DNA of 64,000 bases from Aeromicrobium massiliense JC14 (GTDB lineage: Bacteria > Actinomycetota > Actinomycetes > Propionibacteriales > Nocardioidaceae): positions 702,534 through 766,533 of the forward strand of contig NZ_HE978637.1 of NCBI RefSeq assembly GCF_000312105.1, written 5' to 3'. A program made the position numbers and the translations under genes. The notes beneath the pieces are model-generated. The model was given only the letters and a program-made list of their open reading frames with translations, did no database searches and had not been told where the DNA came from. Positions 24,523 through 32,257 of this stretch are shown in pieces (the stretch's first letter is position 1; each line of letters starts with the position of its first letter).

Positions 24523-25510
24523 CGATCGCCAGCTCCCGCCTGTCTCCGAGGATGCCTTGCGGCCGGTAGATCATGATCAGCATCAGGACCAGGCCCAGCA
24601 CGATCAGGCGCATGAGGCTCGCCTGGTTGCTGTCCATGATTGCCGACGGGATCAAGGGGTCCTGCCCGCTCGTGGCCTTGCCGAAGAACAGGTCCAGGCC
24701 GTTGAGGAAGAACCAGAAGATCAGCGCACCGAGGACCGGGCCGAGCACGCGCGCCGCACCACCGATGAGGAGCACGGTGTAGGCGAAGAACGTCGTGTCG
24801 GTCGCGAAGTCGGACGGGGCCACGTTGCTGGTGGCCAGGCCGCTCATGATGCCGGCCATCGCACCGATGACGCCGCCGAGCACGAGCGCCTGCATCTTGT
24901 ACGAGTAGACGTTCTTGCCGAGGCTGCGCACGGCGTCCTCGTCCTCGCGGATGCCCTTGAGCACGCGGCCCCACGGGCTGCGCATCAGCAGGTAGATGAA
25001 CACGCACAGCAGGGCGACCAGCACCCAGCCGATCAGCATGATGAAGAAGTCGTACGACCGGAACTGGATGATGCCCAGGTCGACGCCTCCCTCGGGGATG
25101 GGGTTGATGTCGCGCAGCGCCTCGGTGAAGCCGAAGCGTCCGTCCTGGCCGCCGAACTGGTCGTTCAGGCTGGCGGCACCCAGGATCTGGCGCAGCGCCT
25201 CGGCGGCGGCGATCGTGGCGATCGCCAGGTAGTCCGCTCGCAGTCGTAGCGTCGGGACGCCCAGGATCAGGGCGAGCACGACGGCGGCCAGCAGGCCGAC
25301 CAGGATGCTCAGCCAGAGGTTCTGGCCCCAGGTCTGGACGAGGGCGCCGACGGCGTAGCCGCCGACCATCATGAAGGCGGCCTGACCGAAGTTCAGCAGA
25401 CCGGTGTAGCCGAAGTGGATGTTCAGGCCGATCGCGGCCAGGCAGTACACGACCGCCTGCGGGCCCACGGCCTGCTCGATCGCGTTGGTGAGGACTTCGA
25501 ACCAGCTCAT
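24512..25510 (-). CDS. livM: Branched-chain amino acid-type ABC permease (LivM)
   Basis: This 332-residue permease has many hydrophobic segments, the YCLAAIGLNIHFGYTGLLNFGQAAFM motif and the LRLRADYLAIATIAAAEALRQIL segment diagnostic of LivM, plus the cytoplasmic RSPWGRVLKGIREDEDAVRSLGKNV loop. AAAGGAGAA before ATG supports the start. It forms the membrane pore with LivH, encoded 16 nt upstream. Confidence 0.92.
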   Translation of the reverse strand: MSWFEVLTNAIEQAVGPQAVVYCLAAIGLNIHFGYTGLLNFGQAAFMMVGGYAVGALVQTWGQNLWLSILVGLLAAVVLALILGVPTLRLRADYLAIATIAAAEALRQILGAASLNDQFGGQDGRFGFTEALRDINPIPEGGVDLGIIQFRSYDFFIMLIGWVLVALLCVFIYLLMRSPWGRVLKGIREDEDAVRSLGKNVYSYKMQALVLGGVIGAMAGIMSGLATSNVAPSDFATDTTFFAYTVLLIGGAARVLGPVLGALIFWFFLNGLDLFFGKATSGQDPLIPSAIMDSNQASLMRLIVLGLVLMLIMIYRPQGILGDRRELAIDGR

Positions 25511-25526
25511 CAGTGTTCTCCTTTCC

Positions 25527-26822
25527 TCAGCCGACGCGCTCAGCCCGGCCCAGCAGGCCCTGGGGCCGCACGAGCAGGATCAGGATGAGGACGACGAGCG
25601 CGGTCACGTACTTGAGCTCGGGCGGCAGGACGATCGAGGACAGCTCGACCAGGAGCCCCACGATGAGGGCGCCGGCCATGGTGCCCCAGATCGTGCCCAG
25701 GCCGCCGAGGGTGACCGCGGCGAACGTGAGCAGCAGGATCTTGTTGCCCACCTGGTAGTCGAAGCCGTTCTGCAGGCCCCACATGATGCCGCCCATGCCG
25801 GCCAGCGCGGCGCCGGCGATCCAGACGGTCGTGATGACCCGGTTGACGTCGATGCCGGACGAGGCGGCGAGCGCCGGGTTGTCCGAGACGGCGCGGGTCG
25901 CCTTGCCCAGGCGGGTGCGGGTCACGGCCAGCGAGACCAGGACGAGCACGACCACGCAGATGACGGCGATGTAGAACGACTTGGGCGAGACGCCCACGCC
26001 GCCCAGGTCCCACAGCTTGCCCGAGGGCACCCCGCGGTACTGGTGGTTGTCGGCGCCGAAGAAGTACTGGTACACGTTCCGCAGGAAGATGCCCAGGCCG
26101 ATGCTGACGATCATCATCGCGATGAGGCCGGTGCCGCGGCCGCGCAGCGGCTTCCAGAGCAGCCGGTCGTTGGCCAGGCCGAACACGCCGGCCAGCACCA
26201 CCGCGAGGGCGGCGGCCAGGTAGAAGTTCCAGCCGAAGGCGTCCTGCAGCAGGTACGCGGCGAGCGCACCGAACGTGATCAGCTCGCCGTGGGCGAAGTT
26301 GGTCAGGCCGGTGGTGCCGAAGACCAGCGAGATGCCGAGCGCGGCGAGCGCCAGGAGCAGGCCCAGGAAGACGCCGTTGATGCTGTTCTGCACGATCTCC
26401 TGCAGCAGGCCGGGGCCCTGGTCGGCCTCCGGGCCGATGCCGTAGTTGACGGTGATGTCGGCGTTCGTCTTCACCATGACGGTGAAGGACGTCTTCTTGC
26501 CGTCGGTCAGGCTCGTGCCCTCGGGGAGGGACTCGGTGTCGAGCTTGACGGTGAGGTCCTGGCCGAGGAGGTCGTCCGGCGAGCCCGGCACCGGGATCGC
26601 GAAGGTTCCGTCGGGTCCGCTGACGCCGGTGGCGACCTCGGCCCCGTCGATCTCGACGCTGATCTTCACGTCGGGGACGGGCTCGGGGGGATCGGTACGG
26701 GTGTCGCTGAGAGTGCCCTTGATGTTGATCGCGTCGGATGCAGCCCCTGCGGGTGCGGCGAGTCCGACGACGACCAGGGCTCCCAGGACAACCGCGAGGA
26801 CAGCTGCGGGTCGCAGTCGCAC
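25527..26822 (-). CDS. livH: LivH-type ABC permease with an exported N-terminal beta domain
   Basis: Residues about 1-28 form a signal peptide-like segment (VLAVVLGALVVVGLAAPAGAASD). Residues about 30-130 form a hydrophilic region resembling a carboxypeptidase-regulatory or Ig-like beta fold (VPDVKISVEIDGAEVATGVSGPDGTFAIPVPG). From about 150 the standard LivH permease follows (GISLVFGTTGLTNFAHGELITFGA, GRGTGLIAMMIVSIGLGIFLRN). Ordinary LivH is about 290-300 residues, so about 130 residues are added outside the membrane. GTG 26822 has AGGAG 6 nt upstream. No periplasmic binding protein gene accompanies the operon in this window; the added domain or a distant LivK may supply substrate. Confidence 0.88.
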   Translation of the reverse strand: MRLRPAAVLAVVLGALVVVGLAAPAGAASDAINIKGTLSDTRTDPPEPVPDVKISVEIDGAEVATGVSGPDGTFAIPVPGSPDDLLGQDLTVKLDTESLPEGTSLTDGKKTSFTVMVKTNADITVNYGIGPEADQGPGLLQEIVQNSINGVFLGLLLALAALGISLVFGTTGLTNFAHGELITFGALAAYLLQDAFGWNFYLAAALAVVLAGVFGLANDRLLWKPLRGRGTGLIAMMIVSIGLGIFLRNVYQYFFGADNHQYRGVPSGKLWDLGGVGVSPKSFYIAVICVVVLVLVSLAVTRTRLGKATRAVSDNPALAASSGIDVNRVITTVWIAGAALAGMGGIMWGLQNGFDYQVGNKILLLTFAAVTLGGLGTIWGTMAGALIVGLLVELSSIVLPPELKYVTALVVLILILLVRPQGLLGRAERVG

Positions 26823-26876
26823 GCGTGGCTCCTAGTTCGTTCAGGCAGCAGGTCGTGCCGCTGAATGGTCCCTGGG

Positions 26877-26882
26877 AGCATA
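26877..26882 (-). promoter_or_regulatory. -10 box of the liv operon
   Basis: TATGCT on the minus strand (reverse complement of 26877-26882) leaves a leader of about 48 nt with AGGAG before the livH GTG. No clear -35. An inverted repeat GTTAC-N12-GTAAC (26910-26931) lies about 30 nt upstream and is a candidate operator. Confidence 0.45.
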
Positions 26883-27021
26883 GACGCGCCGCAGGTCGCC
26901 GCACCCCCGGTTACGTCACATCCCGTGTAACAACTTGGTTGCAGTTCGACTAAGCCGCGTCCGGCCCGCGGGGGAGCGGCGGGGGCCCGCCCGGGCCGGT
27001 CTCCGCGGGCACCCCGACGGG

Positions 27022-27027
27022 TATGCT
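27022..27027 (+). promoter_or_regulatory. -10 box of the GNAT gene
   Basis: TATGCT points right and leaves a leader of about 50 nt ending in AGGAGG before GTG 27085. Confidence 0.4.
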
Positions 27028-27084
27028 GTGCCAGCCTCCGCGGAGGCGTTCCGTCCCCCGCGGTACCCCCAGGAGGTCCTCCCC

Positions 27085-27696
27085 GTGCCGATGCGTCCCG
27101 GCGTCACCCTGCGTGAGGCGACCCTCGCCGACGCCGCCGACCTCGTGGCGCTGTGGTCGGAGTGCGCGTCCGCGAACCGCTCCGAGGGCATCGAGGCCGC
27201 GGCCTACTCCAACCTGTGGCGCGAGCCGTCGCTGGAAGAGGCCGAGGAGGCCCTGGGCATGACCCTGGCCCGCGAGGGCCGGCACATGATCGTGGCCATC
27301 GTCGACGACGAGCTCGTGGGCGTCCTCATGTTCCAGATCGGCACGATCACGCCGCTGAACCTCACCCGGACGCTCACGGTCCACGAGCTGCTCGTGTCGC
27401 CGCGCTTCCGCCGCCGCTCCGTCGCGATGACGCTGCTGTCGGCCGCCGAGCACGCCGGCGAGGAGCACGCGTGCGAGGTGGTCATCGCCGTGACGCCCGC
27501 CCACGCCCGCGAGCCCAACCGCTACCTGACCAAGCTCGGCTTCGCCCAGGTGGCGACCGTCCGGGCCATCCAGACCAGCGTGCTGCAGTCGCGCCTGAGC
27601 ACCCGCACGGGCGCCTCGCGCGACACCGGACGCCTCATCGCGATGCGCCGCACGCTGCGCCGCCGCGAGCGCGAGGCGCACCGCTTCGCCGAGTGA
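27085..27696 (+). CDS. GNAT family N-acetyltransferase
   Basis: This 203-residue protein has the GNAT order: VTLREATLADAADLVALWSE (N-terminal strand), DDELVGVLMFQIGTITPLN (beta 2-3), LTVHELLVSPRFRRRSVAMTLLSAAEHAGEE (beta 4 and the acetyl-CoA Q/RxxGxA-type region, here RRRSVA), then NRYLTKLGFAQVATVRAIQ. It transfers an acyl group from CoA to an unidentified amine. The diverged pyrophosphate loop lacks the usual Gly. GTG 27085 has AGGAGG 8 nt upstream; an ATG two codons later is less well spaced. Confidence 0.8.
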   Translation: MPMRPGVTLREATLADAADLVALWSECASANRSEGIEAAAYSNLWREPSLEEAEEALGMTLAREGRHMIVAIVDDELVGVLMFQIGTITPLNLTRTLTVHELLVSPRFRRRSVAMTLLSAAEHAGEEHACEVVIAVTPAHAREPNRYLTKLGFAQVATVRAIQTSVLQSRLSTRTGASRDTGRLIAMRRTLRRREREAHRFAE

Positions 27697-27716
27697 GGGC
27701 TGTCGGCCGCGGCCGG

Positions 27717-27722
27717 TAGGGT
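27717..27722 (+). promoter_or_regulatory. Leaderless -10 box of polA
   Basis: TAGGGT lies 7 nt before the GTG at 27730, with no Shine-Dalgarno. Confidence 0.55.
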
Positions 27723-27729
27723 CGGGGCC

Positions 27730-30393
27730 GTGACTCGCCTGCTGCTCATCGACGGACACTCGGTCGCCTACCGCGCCTTCTTCGCCCTCCCGGTCGAGAA
27801 CTTCTCCACCAGCACCGGCCAGCACACGAACGCCGTGTTCGGCTTCACCTCGATGCTGATCAACGTCCTGCGCGACGAGCAGCCGACCCACGTCGCGGTC
27901 GCATTCGACGTCTCGCGCCAGACGTTCCGCGCCACCGAGTACGCCGAGTACAAGGCGAACCGCTCCAAGAGCCCCGACGAGTTCAAGGGCCAGGTCACCT
28001 TGATCAAGGAGGTGCTCGAGGCCCTGGGCATCCCGATGTTCGAGAAGGACGGCTTCGAGGCCGACGACATCATCGGCACGCTGGCCACCCAGGCGCAGGC
28101 GCAGGGCATGGAGGTGCTCATCTGCACCGGCGACCGCGACGCGCTGCAGCTGGTCACGCCGACCACGACCGTCCTCTACCCGCGCAAGGGCGTCTCCGAC
28201 CTGGCGCGCATGACGCCCGATGCGGTGCTCGACAAGTACGGCGTCACGCCCGAGCACTACCCCGAGATCGCCGCCCTGGTCGGCGAGACGAGCGACAACC
28301 TGCCGGGCGTCCCCGGCGTCGGCCCCAAGACCGCGGCCAAGTGGATCAACCAGTACGGCACGCTCGAGGCGCTCGTGGCCGACGTCGACAAGGTGCCGGG
28401 CAAGGCCGGCCAGTCGCTGCGCGACCACCTCGACGACGTGCTGCGCAACCGGCGCATCAACGCGCTGGTGCGCGACCTCGACCTGCCGCTCGGCCCGGCC
28501 GACCTGGCGTTCAGCACCGCCTGGGACCGCGAGGCCATCCACCGGGTGTTCGACGCGCTCGAGTTCGCCGTGCTGCGCGAGCGGCTGTTCAGCTACCTCG
28601 GCGCCGCCGACGAGGAGGTCGAGGCCGGCACGGCGCTCGACCTCGACCTGACGCTCGTCCCGCACGACGGCCTGCGGGCCTGGCTCGACGCGCACGTCGG
28701 CACCGACCCGGTCGGGGTCGAGGTCGCGGGCGTGACGCGTCCGGTGGCCGCCCGCGCCGAGAGCCTCGCGATCGCCACCGCCGCCGGCGCGGCCGCCTGG
28801 CTCGACGTCGAGGCCCTGAGCGCCGACGACGACGCCGCCCTGGCCGCGTGGCTGGCCGACCCGGCCCGCCCCAAGGTGCTGCACGACGCGAAGGGCCAGG
28901 TGCACGCGCTGGCCGCCCAGGGCTGGACCCTGCGCGGGCTGGTCGCCGACACCGCGCTGGCCACCTACCTCGTGCGTCCCGACCAGCGCGCGTACGACCT
29001 GGCCGACCTCGCGGTCCGCTACCTGCACCGCGAGCTCACCGTCGCCGACGCGTCGGGCCAGCTGACCTTCGACGACGACACCGTCGGGGCCGACGGCGCC
29101 GTGCAGCGGGCCCGCGCGACGCTCGACCTGTGGGGCGCGCTCCAGCCCGAGCTCGAGGCGGAGGGCTCGCTGTCGCTGCTGCGCGACGTCGAGCTGCCGC
29201 TGCTCGACGTGCTGGCGGTCATGGAGCGCGACGGCATCGCGGTCGACTCCGACCACCTGGCCGCGCTGCACGCCGAGTTCAGCGAGCGCATGCAGGTCGC
29301 GGCCCAGGAGGCGTACGACGTCATCGGCCGCGAGGTGAACCTCGGCTCGCCCAAGCAGCTGCAGGTCGTGCTCTTCGAGGAGCTCGGCATGCCCAAGACC
29401 AAGAAGACCAAGACCGGCTACACGACCGACGCCGACGCGCTGCAGTCGCTGTTCGTCAAGACCGAGCACCCGTTCCTGGCCCACCTGCTCGACCACCGCG
29501 ACGTCACCCGGCTGCGCCAGACCGTCGAGGGCCTGCAGAAGACCGTCGCCGACGACGGCCGCATCCACACGACCTACTACCAGACCATCGCGGCCACGGG
29601 CCGGCTCAGCTCGGCCGACCCGAACCTGCAGAACATCCCCGTCCGCACCGAGTCGGGCCGGCGCATCCGCGAGGCGTTCTGCGTCGGCGACGGCTACGAG
29701 ACGCTGCTGACCGCCGACTACAGCCAGATCGAGATGCGCATCATGGCGCACCTGTCCGAGGACGCCGGGCTCATCTCGGCGTTCAACTCCGGCCAGGACT
29801 TCCACACCGTCATGGCCGCGAAGGTGTTCGAGCGCGACCCCGAGGCCATCGACGGCGGGCTGCGCGCGCGCATCAAGGCGATGAACTACGGTCTGGCGTA
29901 CGGCCTGTCCTCGTACGGGCTCAGCCAGCAGCTCGGCATCACCACGGGCGAGGCGCAGGCGCTCATGGACGACTACTTCGAGACCTTCGGTGGCGTCCGC
30001 GACTACCTGCGCGGCCTGGTCGACGAGGCGCGCACGACCGGCTTCACCGCCACCATCCTGGGCCGGCGCCGCTACCTGCCCGACCTCATGAGCGACAACC
30101 GTCAGCGCCGCGAGATGGCCGAGCGCATGGCGCTGAACGCACCCATCCAGGGCTCGGCGGCCGACATCATCAAGGTCGCGATGCTCGGTGTGGCCTCGGC
30201 GCTGCGCGAGGGCGGCCTGCGCTCGCGCATGCTGCTGCAGGTGCACGACGAGCTGGTGCTCGAGGTCGCGGCCGGCGAGCTGGAGCAGGTCGAGGCGCTC
30301 GTGCGCGCGCAGATGGCGTCCGCGGCCGACCTGTCGGTGCCGCTCGACGTGTCGGTGGGCATCGGCCGCACCTGGCACGAGGCCGGCCACTAG
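27730..30393 (+). CDS. polA: DNA polymerase I
   Basis: This 887-residue enzyme fills gaps and removes RNA primers. The N-terminal 5'-nuclease (about 1-290) shows LLLIDGHSVAYRAFFAL, YKANR, FEADDIIGTLA, TGDRDALQLV and the HhH GVPGVGPKTAAKWI. A central 3'-5' exonuclease-like domain (about 305-470) lacks the DEDD metal ligands (EVAGVTRPVAAR where D-x-E is expected), so proofreading is unlikely, as in other actinobacterial PolA. The polymerase shows motif A DYSQIEMRIMAHLSED, the O-helix RIKAMNYGLAYGLSSYGL and motif C VHDELVLEV. The GTG start is leaderless. Confidence 0.96.
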   Translation: MTRLLLIDGHSVAYRAFFALPVENFSTSTGQHTNAVFGFTSMLINVLRDEQPTHVAVAFDVSRQTFRATEYAEYKANRSKSPDEFKGQVTLIKEVLEALGIPMFEKDGFEADDIIGTLATQAQAQGMEVLICTGDRDALQLVTPTTTVLYPRKGVSDLARMTPDAVLDKYGVTPEHYPEIAALVGETSDNLPGVPGVGPKTAAKWINQYGTLEALVADVDKVPGKAGQSLRDHLDDVLRNRRINALVRDLDLPLGPADLAFSTAWDREAIHRVFDALEFAVLRERLFSYLGAADEEVEAGTALDLDLTLVPHDGLRAWLDAHVGTDPVGVEVAGVTRPVAARAESLAIATAAGAAAWLDVEALSADDDAALAAWLADPARPKVLHDAKGQVHALAAQGWTLRGLVADTALATYLVRPDQRAYDLADLAVRYLHRELTVADASGQLTFDDDTVGADGAVQRARATLDLWGALQPELEAEGSLSLLRDVELPLLDVLAVMERDGIAVDSDHLAALHAEFSERMQVAAQEAYDVIGREVNLGSPKQLQVVLFEELGMPKTKKTKTGYTTDADALQSLFVKTEHPFLAHLLDHRDVTRLRQTVEGLQKTVADDGRIHTTYYQTIAATGRLSSADPNLQNIPVRTESGRRIREAFCVGDGYETLLTADYSQIEMRIMAHLSEDAGLISAFNSGQDFHTVMAAKVFERDPEAIDGGLRARIKAMNYGLAYGLSSYGLSQQLGITTGEAQALMDDYFETFGGVRDYLRGLVDEARTTGFTATILGRRRYLPDLMSDNRQRREMAERMALNAPIQGSAADIIKVAMLGVASALREGGLRSRMLLQVHDELVLEVAAGELEQVEALVRAQMASAADLSVPLDVSVGIGRTWHEAGH

Positions 30394-30441
30394 CTCGATC
30401 GTCCGGGCCGCCCGCGCCGTCGGGTGGCGAGTCCGGGTCGG

Positions 30442-30993
30442 TCAGCCCAGGGCGGCGACGCCGGTCAGCGTCGCCTCGTCGAGCTCGCGGTCGGCCAGCG
30501 CGACCCGCACCAGCCCGTCCGGGCGCTCGCCGCGCAGCACCTCGCGCAGGCCGACCCGCCGGGCCACGGCGATGGACGCCGGGTTGGTCGTGAGCGCCCG
30601 CGCCACGACCGGGCGGTCGGCGTCGTGCTCGTGGGCCGCCTGCACCGCCGCCCCGGCCAGCTCGGTGGCCAGGCCGTGTCCCCACACCGCGGGGCTCAGC
30701 CGGTAGCCGAGGTTCCAGTGGAACGGGTCGCGCGGCGAGACGCCGCCGATGCCGACCACGGTGCCGGCGGGCACGTCGCCGACCGGCACGGCGATCCGCA
30801 CCGTCCAGGAGTCCAGCCCGTGCACCCGCCAGCCGGCGGCGGCGTGGTCGATCATCTGCGCGGTCTGGTCGGGGTGCGTGTGCCGGCCCGACGGCAGGTG
30901 CGTCCAGGTGGCCGGGTCTGCGAAGACGGCGTGCACGGTGTCGACGTCACCGGCGGCCACCGGGGCGAGGGCGAGCCGGTCGGTCGTCGTCAC
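30442..30993 (-). CDS. GNAT family N-acetyltransferase (RimJ/RimL-like)
   Basis: This 183-residue protein opens TTTDRLALAPVAAGDVDTVHAVFADPATWTHLPSGRHT, the typical start of the acetyltransferase_3 (RimJ/RimL) group, with VGIGGVSPRDPFHWNLGYRLSPAVWGHGLATELAGAAVQAA covering beta 4 and the CoA-binding WGxGxA loop and ALTTNPASIAVARRVGLREV as the C-terminal half. It may acetylate protein N-termini or small amines. The GTG overlaps the flippase stop by 4 nt (GTGA), so the two are one transcriptional unit. Confidence 0.82.
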   Translation of the reverse strand: MTTTDRLALAPVAAGDVDTVHAVFADPATWTHLPSGRHTHPDQTAQMIDHAAAGWRVHGLDSWTVRIAVPVGDVPAGTVVGIGGVSPRDPFHWNLGYRLSPAVWGHGLATELAGAAVQAAHEHDADRPVVARALTTNPASIAVARRVGLREVLRGERPDGLVRVALADRELDEATLTGVAALG

Positions 30994-32204
30994 CGAGCGG
31001 CCACGCTGCGGTCGTGCGCGCGGGACGCGCCCCACAGCGCGACGGCCAGCACGGCGGCGGTCGCCGTCACGAGGGTCACCAGACCGGTCAGGTGGACGTC
31101 GAGGGCGTACGCGCCGACGACGAGCACGACCACGGCGGCCCACACCATGACGGTGACGCCGTGGGCGTGGCGGGCCAGGGCGTCGAACAGCAGCAGGTGC
31201 ACGACGGCGAGCACCGAGCCGGCGAGGGCGAACAGCCACAGCTGGTCCTGGATCTCGGCGTACTGGTCGCCGCCGACGAGGATCAGCGCCAAACCGGGCA
31301 GCAGCGCGGTGCCGGCGGTGGCCAGCGTGCCGAGGCCGGCGACCATCCCGACGGCCCGCAGCCGGGCGCGGGCGCCGCCACCCTCGGCCAGGTCGGCGAA
31401 CACCACGACGCTCACGAACTGCGGGAAGAACACCGCCGCCTTGGCCAGGATCAGGCCGGACGCGTAGAGGCCGGCCTCGTGCTCGTCGAACCGGTTGCGG
31501 GCGATGAGCGAGTCCAGGTTGCTCAGCGCGAAGTACGCGGCCAGCGCCTGGGTGCCGAGGATCGCCTCGCGCAGCAGGATGCGGCGGGACACCCAGCCGC
31601 CGCGCCCGTGGGCGCGCAGCAGCGGAAGTCCGACGACGGCGGGCACGACCTGGCCGAGCAGGATGCCGCAGATCGCGCCGAGCGGGGTGGGGGAGATCAG
31701 CAGGCCGAGCCCACCGCCGAGGATCCGCCCGAAGCCGTTGGCCAGGTAGATCGCGGTCAGGGTGTGCCACGATCGGGTGCCCTGGGCGATGCCCATCTCG
31801 GCGCCCATGAACGCCAGCGGCACCATGATGAGCCCGCAGACCACGACGAGCCGGTGGTCGTCCAGACGCAGCAGCGGGGTCAGCACGAGGGACGACGCCG
31901 CGACCAGCGCAGCGACGCTCACACCGACCAGCAGGGTCACGCGGGCGACGGCGGCCACGACCTGGTCGCGGCGCTCGGGGGCCACGGCGAGCTGTCGCGC
32001 GGCGGTGGCCTGCAGGCCCAGCGACGCGACGCTGCCGACGAGCACGATGCCGAGCAGCGCGGTGAGCGCGCCGAACTCGCGGGGGAGCAGCATCCGGGCG
32101 GCCAGGACGGTGAGCCCGTACAGCAGCACGTTCATCACGACCATGCCCATGGCGACGAGGGCGCCGCCGGACACGGTGGTCTGGCGCTCGGCCGGTCTCG
32201 TCAC
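30990..32204 (-). CDS. Oligosaccharide/lipid-linked glycan flippase (Wzx/MOP superfamily)
   Basis: This 404-residue membrane protein has 12 or so hydrophobic segments and the polysaccharide-transporter pattern (GALVAMGMVVMNVLLYGLTVLAARMLLPREFGALTALLGI; SNLDSLIARNRFDEHEAGLYASGLILAKAAVFFPQFVSVVVF). It would flip an undecaprenyl/decaprenyl-linked sugar, or a related polar lipid, across the membrane. GTG 32204 is preceded 6 nt upstream by TATTGT, with no Shine-Dalgarno, so it is read as leaderless; an upstream extension of the frame has no homologous sequence. It is divergent from a GT-C-like gene at the edge of the envelope island. Confidence 0.82.
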   Translation of the reverse strand: MTRPAERQTTVSGGALVAMGMVVMNVLLYGLTVLAARMLLPREFGALTALLGIVLVGSVASLGLQATAARQLAVAPERRDQVVAAVARVTLLVGVSVAALVAASSLVLTPLLRLDDHRLVVVCGLIMVPLAFMGAEMGIAQGTRSWHTLTAIYLANGFGRILGGGLGLLISPTPLGAICGILLGQVVPAVVGLPLLRAHGRGGWVSRRILLREAILGTQALAAYFALSNLDSLIARNRFDEHEAGLYASGLILAKAAVFFPQFVSVVVFADLAEGGGARARLRAVGMVAGLGTLATAGTALLPGLALILVGGDQYAEIQDQLWLFALAGSVLAVVHLLLFDALARHAHGVTVMVWAAVVVLVVGAYALDVHLTGLVTLVTATAAVLAVALWGASRAHDRSVAAR

Positions 32205-32210
32205 CCCTGC

Positions 32211-32216
32211 ACAATA
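32211..32216 (-). promoter_or_regulatory. Leaderless -10 box of the flippase gene
   Basis: TATTGT (reverse complement of 32211-32216) lies 6 nt before the GTG at 32204. Confidence 0.5.
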
Positions 32217-32257
32217 GCCACGCCGGTCACCGTCCGTGGCAGGCCCTGGGAGGACAG

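Noticed and set aside
26950-30390. 1146-codon open frame on the minus strand
   Set aside because: Exactly antisense to polA and the GNAT gene, low complexity, no homology pattern.
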